The notes under the pieces: generated by a model
Databases searched by the model: none
The model's input: the letters and a program-made list of their open reading frames with translations, nothing else
Told to the model about the DNA's origin: nothing
Position numbers and translations under genes: made by a program
In this document: one piece after another, positions 26,707 through 33,196 of the stretch
Numbering within the stretch: the stretch's first letter is position 1
Layout: each line of letters opens with the position of its first letter
NCBI GenBank assembly: GCA_965243185.1
Contig: OZ251531.1
Location: 1,426,001 to 1,490,000 of the forward strand
Origin: CBDBCU01 sp965243185
Lineage (GTDB): Bacteria; Chloroflexota; Dehalococcoidia; Lucifugimonadales; UBA3495
Length of the DNA stretch: 64,000 nucleotides
Direction of reading: 5' to 3'

Positions 26707-27453
26707 ATGCCCTTTTGCCCCAACTGCGGCCGCGAAGCCCAAAACGACACCAACTTTTGCCCCACTTGCGGCGCGGACTTGTCCGCCGCGCCGGTCAATC
26801 CGCCGCCCTTGGGAACGCCCCAAGAACTGCCCTACCACCTTTCCCTGAACCGCATCCTGCTGATGTCGGTACTGTCTTACGGCTTGTACCTGTTCTACTG
26901 GTTCTACCTGACCTGGAAACAATACCGTGACCATACCGGCAATGACGCCTACCCGGTCTGGCACGCCTTGACCCTGCTTGTGCCTGTTTATGGCTTGTTT
27001 CGCACCCATGCTCACGCCCGCACTTTCCGAGCCTTAATGTGGAACGCCCGCTTGTCTAGTAGCATAAGGCCGGGATGGGCTTGGGTCGCGGTGTTAATCG
27101 CTGGATTCTTGGTCAGTGTCTCTTTGCGATGGGCTTGGGTGGCGGCGTTAATCGCCGGAATCGTAGCCGACAATGTCTCGTTACTCGGATATATGCAATT
27201 TGCTTGGAGAGGTGAGACCCTAGGTGCCGTCATCTGGTTTCTGGTCATCGACCTGATTGTGATGGCGCTCATTGCCGGATTGCTCTTGCATCTCCAGAGC
27301 AACATAAACCGCTACTGGAATAGCCGCCCTAATGTGCGTGTGCGCCCGGCCCGTATCGGGGTGGGCGAAGTAATCTTTGGCATATTGGGGGCGTTGTCTT
27401 GGTTAGCTGCCTTCGCCGACATTTTCAGCGAGTCTTGGCGTATGGGCCTGTAA
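26707..27453 (+). CDS. Zinc-ribbon membrane protein (DUF4234-like)
   Basis: The 248-residue product starts with a zinc ribbon (CPNCGREAQNDTNFCPTCG), then a proline linker and at least five hydrophobic segments, with LSYGLYLFYWFYLTWKQYRD as in DUF4234-type membrane proteins. The ATG at 26707 begins the ribbon and lies just after GAGGTAACACA. The function is unknown. The 3' end overlaps the convergent PAP2 gene by 29 bases. Confidence 0.7.
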   Translation: MPFCPNCGREAQNDTNFCPTCGADLSAAPVNPPPLGTPQELPYHLSLNRILLMSVLSYGLYLFYWFYLTWKQYRDHTGNDAYPVWHALTLLVPVYGLFRTHAHARTFRALMWNARLSSSIRPGWAWVAVLIAGFLVSVSLRWAWVAALIAGIVADNVSLLGYMQFAWRGETLGAVIWFLVIDLIVMALIAGLLLHLQSNINRYWNSRPNVRVRPARIGVGEVIFGILGALSWLAAFADIFSESWRMGL

Positions 27454-28189
27454 CCCGCCCCACCACCGCCACCAACCCAAAAGCCGCCGCCGCCAGTACC
27501 GCCCCGGCTGCCGCATCCAGCACAAAATGATTGCCGGTAACGACAATGGCGCAAAAAGTCAGCAGGGGATAAGCGACTCCCAACGCCTTCCATCCGCCCG
27601 GCAGCTCCCGCGCAAACAGCGTCCCCAAAACGCAAGTCCAACTGAAATGCAGGCTCGGCAGCGCCGCATTGGTGTTGTAAAAGGCCGCCATCCCCGGCCC
27701 GCCGTAAAACGCCGGCCCATAAACCTGTATCGTATCCACCAAGTATGCTGTCTTAAACGGCGGCGCCACCGGCAACAGCGCAAAAATCGCCAACGCCATT
27801 GCCAGGTTCACCACCAGCACACTGCGGTAGTAGTAATACACCGGCCGGCGGACCAAGTAGCAAACCAGCGCCGCCGCCAGAATAACCGGCCAGTAAGTCA
27901 GGATATAAACCCAGTTCAGCGCCACCGCCAGCGGCCGGGCGTACTCAACAACCCACCCCTGCATCGCCGGCTCCACGAACAGCCCCAGCGACCGCTCCCA
28001 GGCAATCAGCGCAGCCGCGTTATCCAGCGCCGCCCTTTCCCCGCCCCCTGCCAACTCCCGGCTCAGCAAATACAGCAGATAAGCCGCCGGGTAAAGGGCA
28101 AACTCCAACAAATGCCGCCGCCAACCGCCTTGGTTGCCGCCGCCGGGCAGCCCTTTGCGGATTGGGGAAAGGGAATCGGAGCCGGGCAT
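27425..28189 (-). CDS. PAP2-superfamily membrane protein (AUR1-like)
   Basis: A 254-residue multi-pass protein with PSLHFSWTCVLG and TGNHFVLDAAAGAVLA, the two conserved phosphatase motifs of the PAP2_3 (inositolphosphotransferase-like) group. Such enzymes transfer or hydrolyse lipid head groups on the outer membrane face. The N-terminal motif with a basic residue is not clearly seen. It is followed on the same strand, 9 bases upstream, by the S9 peptidase gene, so they may be co-transcribed. Confidence 0.75.
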   Translation of the reverse strand: MPGSDSLSPIRKGLPGGGNQGGWRRHLLEFALYPAAYLLYLLSRELAGGGERAALDNAAALIAWERSLGLFVEPAMQGWVVEYARPLAVALNWVYILTYWPVILAAALVCYLVRRPVYYYYRSVLVVNLAMALAIFALLPVAPPFKTAYLVDTIQVYGPAFYGGPGMAAFYNTNAALPSLHFSWTCVLGTLFARELPGGWKALGVAYPLLTFCAIVVTGNHFVLDAAAGAVLAAAAFGLVAVVGRVTGPYAKTR

Positions 28190-28198
28190 AACCGCCCC

Positions 28199-30238
28199 CT
28201 ATCCCAAATACCGCTCAAACCAAGCCAGGGTGCGGGCCAAGTACTCCTCCCGCATTTTCGGATGTCCCTGCCGGGGAAAGGAATGGGAACAATCCGGAAA
28301 TCGTACCAGTTCCACCGCCTTGCCCTGCCGTTTCAACTGCACAAAATAGGCTTCACTCTGGCTGATTGGGCAGCGGGCATCCGCCTCCCCGTGCAGCAGC
28401 AACGCCGGCGTATCCACCTGCCCGGCATAAGTCAACGGCGAACGGCGCCTCAGTTCCGCAAAATTATCCAGCGGCGACCCGCCCCACTGCACTTCGCCAA
28501 AACTTACCCCAATATCCGAAGTGCCGTACATACTCACCAGGTCAATGCACGGCGCGCCCACCACCGCCGCCCGAAACCGCCGCGTCTGCCCGATAATCCA
28601 CGCCGTCATATACCCGCCGTAGCTGTACCCATGCACCCCCAAACGCTCCCCATCCACATAAGGCCGCGCCGCCACTGCCTCCACCGCCGCCATCAAATCC
28701 AAGTAATCATCACCGCCCCAATCCGACACCACCGCCCGCATAAAATCCGCCCCGTAAGTGGACGAACCCCGCGGATTCACCGCCAGCGTGATGTAGCCAT
28801 TAGTCGCCAATACTTGATGCAGCGGCGAAAAGGCGTCATAAAAAGCCCCGTTGGGCCCGCCGTGAATTTCCAGCACCAAAGGATACTTCCCCGCCGGGTC
28901 AAAATCCGGCGGGAAGTAAAGGCGGCTCTCAATCTCCAGCCCCGCCCGTTCCAGCGTGAACTTCTCCAGCCGCGCCGGGGGATGTTCGGTCAAATATGCC
29001 CGATTGTAGTCCGTCAGTTGAATATCCCGACCGGAAGGCAGGTCGATGCGGCGCAAATCCGCCGGCGATTCCGGCGTGTTGGCAATCAGCGCCGCCCTTT
29101 GCCCGGCCGCATCCAACGCCAAGGCCGCGCTTTGCATCCCGCCGCCGGCCAACTTTCGTACTTGCCCCCCGGCGGCGTCGATCTGCATCAGCCACGACTG
29201 CCCCCGGCTCTCCCCCAAAAACCGAATGTTGTCATCAGCGTACCAATAGATTTCCGGCGCCGGACTGATGCCGATAATGCCCACCACCGGGCGGAATTCG
29301 TCATCGGTAAGACCCTGCGGCGGCCGCCCCGGCTCCAGAATATACAGCCGGCTTTGCCACAAGCCCAAACCGCCGGGCAGCGTCGAGCCGGCCGCCAACA
29401 ATCGCCCCCCGTCCGGCGACCAAGCCAACGCCCCCACGCTCTCCAATCCCGCCGACCACAGCTGCGCGCCATCCGCCCATTCCGACCTATCGCCCAGTTC
29501 CGGGCTAGCTTGCCCATCCCCGCCGCCAGCCACCGCCACCACATACGCCTCGCTCATCGCCTTAACATCCCGATCCTCCCGCCGTCCCGAAACAAACGCA
29601 ATGCGCCCGCCCTCCGGCGACCACACCGGCAAGGCATCATCCCAATCCCCATCGGTCAACTGCCGAATTGCCCCGCTATCCACCTCGGCAATAAACAGGT
29701 GAAAGTGAGCATCGCCGCGCCAGCCCAGCGCATCCTGCCGGTAATGGATCCGCCGCGCTACCCGCACCTGCGGCAATGCCGGCTTATCAGCGGCCCCGGT
29801 TGTCGCCGCTTCCGGGTTCACCTCCGCCACCAGTACCAGTTGCCGCGCATCCGGCGACCACGCCAAATCAACCACCCCGCCGGGCAAGGCATCATCCGCC
29901 GCAAACAGCGGCCGCGCCTCCCCGCCGGATACCGCCATCAACCACGGCTGCTTGACCCCGCCGGCCGTCGCCGCCCGCAGAAACGCCAAAGTCTCCCCAT
30001 CCGGCGCAAACCGCGGCCGGCCGTCCCGCGGCCCCTGCGTAAAATCCACCGCCGCCGCCGTATCCGCCGCGTCCACATCCCCCGCCAGCTTCAGCATCCG
30101 GATCCGCGACTGGCTTTCCAAGCTTTCCGGGTTCACTTCCCCATACACGAAAGCCAGCCGCGAACCCTCCGGCGACAAAGCCGGCTCCCCCAGGTTTTTC
30201 AGATAGCGCGCCAAATCCGGAGCAATCGGGCGGGACAT
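28199..30238 (-). CDS. S9 family prolyl oligopeptidase-like peptidase
   Basis: About 679 residues: an N-terminal propeller of WSPDGG-type repeats and a C-terminal alpha/beta hydrolase with GYSYGGYMTAW (Ser near residue 539), the acid in HGEADARCP and His in DCSHSFP. These are the serine triad positions of acylaminoacyl/prolyl oligopeptidases, which cleave short peptides in the cytoplasm. I chose the ATG at 30238 (MSRPIAPDLARYLK) because GAGGA precedes it by 7 bases; the frame extends upstream to 30355 without support. Confidence 0.9.
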   Translation of the reverse strand: MSRPIAPDLARYLKNLGEPALSPEGSRLAFVYGEVNPESLESQSRIRMLKLAGDVDAADTAAAVDFTQGPRDGRPRFAPDGETLAFLRAATAGGVKQPWLMAVSGGEARPLFAADDALPGGVVDLAWSPDARQLVLVAEVNPEAATTGAADKPALPQVRVARRIHYRQDALGWRGDAHFHLFIAEVDSGAIRQLTDGDWDDALPVWSPEGGRIAFVSGRREDRDVKAMSEAYVVAVAGGGDGQASPELGDRSEWADGAQLWSAGLESVGALAWSPDGGRLLAAGSTLPGGLGLWQSRLYILEPGRPPQGLTDDEFRPVVGIIGISPAPEIYWYADDNIRFLGESRGQSWLMQIDAAGGQVRKLAGGGMQSAALALDAAGQRAALIANTPESPADLRRIDLPSGRDIQLTDYNRAYLTEHPPARLEKFTLERAGLEIESRLYFPPDFDPAGKYPLVLEIHGGPNGAFYDAFSPLHQVLATNGYITLAVNPRGSSTYGADFMRAVVSDWGGDDYLDLMAAVEAVAARPYVDGERLGVHGYSYGGYMTAWIIGQTRRFRAAVVGAPCIDLVSMYGTSDIGVSFGEVQWGGSPLDNFAELRRRSPLTYAGQVDTPALLLHGEADARCPISQSEAYFVQLKRQGKAVELVRFPDCSHSFPRQGHPKMREEYLARTLAWFERYLG

Positions 30239-30422
30239 ACTTTCATCCTCAACTTGCCGGGCTTTTGTTGACCCGCCCCATTCTAGCACAAAGCCGCCGG
30301 TTCCGAACAACCCGGCGGCCCGTTCAAGACAAGCGGAAAATGCGGCCAGCAACAAAAATCGTCATTCCCCCCAAGTCCATCGCATATAAAAATCGGGTAC
30401 TGTAGCATTTTGCTGGGGGAAA

Positions 30423-31235
30423 TCATAGCAACCCCCGCACGGTTGCCGCCTCAATACACTTTGCATTTCGCCAAAGCACTTCGGTTCGCGGTTCACCGCC
30501 CCCGGCAATTTGCCGCCGCAATGCCTGTTTCCGTTCCGCCGCCCATCCCAAGCAATCCCATTCCCCTTCATAACCGCTAACCGCAACCGCCCCCTGTTGC
30601 GCGTGTAGCAATTTCCCCAACCGGTCAAAGTCAAGGCCGCCCATAGAGTAGGGCGTAGTGTTAGCAGTAGGATAGGGCGGGTCGCAGTAAATCACCGCAT
30701 AATCGCAGCCCGCCGTCCGCTCCAGTAAATCCAAGGCGTCGGTGTCCTCTAGCTGGACTTTCCGCAATCACTCCCCCAGCCGGGCAATTTCCGCGGCACT
30801 GAAATGGCACATACTACCAACCGCCGGATTAAATCCCCTTAACCAACTCCCTTCAGCCCCGTTGTCGCCAAAATGGATGGATTGGCTTACCAAGATATGG
30901 AAAGCCAACGCCCGCCGAATATCCGGCAAAGCCTGGTCATCCACCGCCGCACAAGCCCACCGGAATTCATTTCGGCTCCGGGGCGTATGCTCCACCAGAT
31001 ACCCGAATTCATCCGGGCAATCCCGCACCATCCGCCACCAGTTGATAATCCGCCCGTTAAGGTCGTTCAGCATTTCCAGTTTTACCGCCGGCCGCGCCAG
31101 CAGCACCCCGGCCATTCCCGCGAACGGTTCCAGATAGCAGGAATCCTTTTCCGAGGGCAACAAGCCGGCTATCCATTCGGCTTTGCCGTATCCCCTCTTG
31201 CCGCCATAATACGGCAGACTGCGATAGGCAATCAT
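30423..31235 (-). pseudogene. D12-class DNA adenine methylase carried by the IS, interrupted by in-frame TGA
   Basis: The frame from ATG 31235 starts MIAYRSLPYYGGKRGYGK (motif X) and has LEPFAGMAGVLL (motif I), then stops at TGA 30768-30770 after ARLGE. The same frame continues as LRKVQLEDTDALDLLERTAG to VIYCDPPYPT (motif IV) and ends at 30423. A single C-to-T change of CGA would create this TGA. It is either a broken methylase or two separately made halves: a TTG directly follows the stop, with GGGGGAG just before it. The ATG overlaps the transposase stop (ATGA), so expression is coupled. Confidence 0.75.
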
Positions 31236-32077
31236 CCCTTCCCCTTTTTCACCGCTGCTACGTCCTCCCAATCCTGGAAAGGCAGTTCCGCTCCGGCCGC
31301 CTCCGCCGGCCGCTTATCCTCAAGACTCTGATGTGGCCGGAAATAGTTGTAATGCAGTACCAGCCCGTCAATGTACGCTTGCCCGGTTGCCCGGCTATCC
31401 AAGCCCCGCAAGGTTTTATCCCGGTCGCGGAAAGTTCCTTGTAACCTTTCCGACATATTGTTGTTGATTTCCGCTTTGATACCCTGGCTTACCGTGTGCT
31501 TGACCGGCCGGGTCGGGAAAGCCCGCGGCAACGCTTGCCGGTAAGACCGCAGCCCGTCCGTCTTTACAACCGCCGGCGCATTGTTTGACCGTTCCCTTGC
31601 CATTGCCAGCGTAGTTTGCGCCGCCCTTGCCGTCCGCTCCGGCGTCAGATAGGCCGCCAGCACAAACCGGGTGTCGCTATCCATTACATTGAACAGCCAC
31701 ATCTTTTGACCGCCAACATTCACCACCATTTCATCCGCTACCCATTCCCGCCCGGTGTCAACCTTCATCGGCCGCAGGATTTCATCCGCCGTCCCGGACA
31801 ATTCCCTGACCCAGCGATAAACCGTCATCGGGTCAGTCTTGCGCCCGAAATACTGCTCCATATTCCTTGCCACCCGGCGATAGGAAAGGCCGTCAAAATA
31901 CATATCCACCGCTGCGCCCCTTTCGTGGGGTGTAGCGTGGGGGTGTTTCCCTTCCGGCCGGATTTGCTTACCGTTGGCATCGAGCATTACCACCCGCACC
32001 CCGCCGCCAACGCGGCAAGTATCGCACCGTTCCCCGGTTATGCGCTTACAAGTTGGCGATTTGCATTTATGTCCCAT
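31232..32077 (-). CDS. IS6-like DDE transposase with N-terminal zinc ribbon
   Basis: About 281 residues. The N-terminus has a Cys4-type ribbon (CKSPTCK then CDTC). The catalytic domain shows WVADEMVVNVGGQKMWLFNVMD (first Asp), VVKTDGLRSY (second Asp) and NNMSERLQGTFRDRDKTLRGL (Glu), the order of DDE_Tnp_IS240/IS6 enzymes. The end DGLVLHYNYFRPHQSLEDKRPAEAAG is typical. An ATG at 32077 is taken as start; an upstream extension to 32206 comes from the adjacent repeat. Ribosome-binding spacing is poor, so the start is uncertain. Confidence 0.8.
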   Translation of the reverse strand: MGHKCKSPTCKRITGERCDTCRVGGGVRVVMLDANGKQIRPEGKHPHATPHERGAAVDMYFDGLSYRRVARNMEQYFGRKTDPMTVYRWVRELSGTADEILRPMKVDTGREWVADEMVVNVGGQKMWLFNVMDSDTRFVLAAYLTPERTARAAQTTLAMARERSNNAPAVVKTDGLRSYRQALPRAFPTRPVKHTVSQGIKAEINNNMSERLQGTFRDRDKTLRGLDSRATGQAYIDGLVLHYNYFRPHQSLEDKRPAEAAGAELPFQDWEDVAAVKKGKG

Positions 32078-32126
32078 TCCTCTATGATATACTTTCCCCC
32101 AGCAAAATGCTACAGAACCAAAAATC

Positions 32127-32193
32127 GTCATTCCCACGAAAGTGGGAATCCAGAAAAGCCGCGGCCTCTGGATTCCTCTTTCCCGGGAATGAC
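32127..32193. repeat. CATTCCCAC-type inverted repeat
   Basis: GTCATTCCCACGAAAGTGGG at 32127 and GGGAATGAC near 32193 form the two arms. It lies between the IS right end (its first base belongs to the target duplication) and the tRNA cluster. Confidence 0.8.
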
Positions 32194-32216
32194 GATAAAT
32201 AAGCACAGGAAAAAGA

Positions 32217-32294
32217 TGGCAGGAGCGGGAGGATTCGAACCCCCGACCACTGGTTTTGGAGACCAGCGCTCTGGCCAGACTGAGCTACGCTCCT
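32217..32294 (-). tRNA. tRNA-Trp (CCA anticodon)
   Basis: A complete cloverleaf: acceptor AGGAGCG with CGCTCCT, D-arm GCTC/GAGC, anticodon loop CTCCAAA (anticodon CCA) on a CTGGT/ACCAG stem, T-arm with GGTTCGAATCC, discriminator G and encoded CCA. It reads UGG only, consistent with UGA not being a Trp codon here. Confidence 0.93.
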
Positions 32295-32350
32295 GCATTG
32301 CGGTTAAACCGCCGGCGCCCCCGCCGGAATTAAGAACAGCAAGGGCATTA

Positions 32351-32427
32351 TGGTACCCCTGGAGGGACTCGAACCCCCGCCGCGCGGCTTAGGACGCCGC
32401 CGCTCTGTCCACCTGAGCTACAGGGGC
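32351..32427 (-). tRNA. tRNA-Arg (CCT anticodon)
   Basis: A full cloverleaf: acceptor GCCCCTG with CAGGGGT (a G-U first pair), D-arm GCTC/GAGC, anticodon stem GCGGC/GCCGC with loop GTCCTAA (anticodon CCT, reading AGG), T-loop GGTTCGAGTCC, discriminator A and encoded CCA. It is part of a three-tRNA cluster on the minus strand. Confidence 0.92.
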
Positions 32428-32433
32428 CGGAAT

Positions 32434-32509
32434 TGGTGGAGATAGGGGGGCTCGAACCCCCAACCTCGGCATTGCGAACGCCGCGCTCTCCCAATTGAGC
32501 TATATCCCC
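32434..32509 (-). tRNA. tRNA-Ala (CGC anticodon)
   Basis: Acceptor GGGGATA with TATCTCC places a G-U at the third pair, the alanine identity element. The anticodon loop TTCGCAA gives CGC (codon GCG). The T-loop GGTTCGAGCCC, discriminator A and encoded CCA are present. It lies 7 bases from the Arg tRNA. Confidence 0.92.
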
Positions 32510-32596
32510 AAACTTTGCGCCCTCCCGGAGACGAATCCCCGGCTCCCCAACAATAATAAAACCTCAACGGCATTCTGTCAAGGGGTACCGGCAAAA

Positions 32597-32685
32597 GGTT
32601 CCGTTCTGTTATGGATGATACAGATTATTCCTAATACCTATACCGAGTTGACTGTCGGAAAAATCATCCACAACAGAACGGAACC
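32597..32685. repeat. Inverted repeat next to an IS30 remnant
   Basis: GGTTCCGTTCTGTTATGGAT at 32597 and its complement (ATCATCCACAACAGAACGGA...) at 32663-32685 form 23-base arms with two mismatches and a 43-base spacer. It looks like the abutting ends of a decayed transposable element. Confidence 0.65.
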
Positions 32686-32854
32686 GCGGCGGACGGATTT
32701 GGCGACTTTGCCGGAGGAGGCGCTAATTGAGCAGGTGCGGGCGTACAATAATACGCCACGGCAGTATTTGGGGTATCAGACCCCGGCGGAAGTTTTGGCC
32801 CAGGAAGTGTTGCGCTTGAACTGTGAATGCACATTCCCACGGAAGTGGGAATGA
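32663..32854 (+). pseudogene. IS30-like transposase C-terminal remnant
   Basis: The frame encodes RTDLATLPEEALIEQVRAYNNTPRQYLGYQTPAEVL, which matches the C-terminal end of IS30-family transposases (RPRKCLGYRTPAEVF type), but no upstream catalytic domain is present. It ends in a CATTCCCAC-type repeat that supplies the last codons and stop. It is a decayed fragment. Confidence 0.7.
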
Positions 32855-33196
32855 CATGGGGATGCTGCGGCAGTGATGGATGTTGAGGGCGGGTATTTCA
32901 AGGCGTGTTCACGCTAATTGCCAAGGGCAGGGCAACCACAAGGGTTGACCCTACAAAATAGTACCGCCGGTCGGTGGCGGGAGTACGACCGGCGGGAATT
33001 GGGGCGGTTAATTTCTATCTGGAAATAGTTAGGGTGAACACGCCCTGGATTCCTCGGTTGCGCCTCGGAATGACCTAGCGGCTTGGCTGCTACTTCGCAA
33101 TTTGCTGCTCAGCAACGCTAACCGGCGACAGCGTGAACATTTCCTAGTTTGACCGGGAAAGGGCGGGGATACTGTCCCAACCTTTGCCCCCAAAAA
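32855..33196. repeat. Non-coding region with MITE-like inverted repeat
   Basis: AGGCGTGTTCACGCTAATTG at 32901 and its near-complement (AGTTAGGGTGAACACGCC) ending at 33046 bound about 146 bases with no gene. A CCTCGG...CGGAATGAC repeat follows at 33049-33074. The same terminal sequence frames the element at 55627-55812. No gene is seen. Confidence 0.55.

Larger units (their letters stand above)
30396..32119 (-). mobile_element. IS6-like insertion sequence with adenine-methylase passenger gene
   Basis: Terminal inverted repeats begin GGTACTGTAGCATTTTGC on the left and GGTTCTGTAGCATTTTGC on the complementary strand at the right (about 27 bp, one mismatch). The 8-bp direct repeat AAAAATCG flanks both ends (30388-30395 and 32120-32127), the target-site size of IS6 elements, whose ends also start GGTTCTG. 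Inside are the transposase and a methylase gene joined by a 4-base ATGA overlap. The element inserted directly beside a CATTCCCAC repeat. Confidence 0.85.

Noticed and set aside
27527..30271. Very long plus-strand open frame (914 codons) opposite the PAP2 and S9 peptidase genes.
   Set aside because: It is an artefact of high GC: Arg/Pro/His-rich with no motifs, and the opposite strand encodes clear enzymes.
30765..30772. In-frame TGA in the IS methylase as a second selenocysteine site.
   Set aside because: The position is not a catalytic Cys position and no hairpin follows at the required distance.
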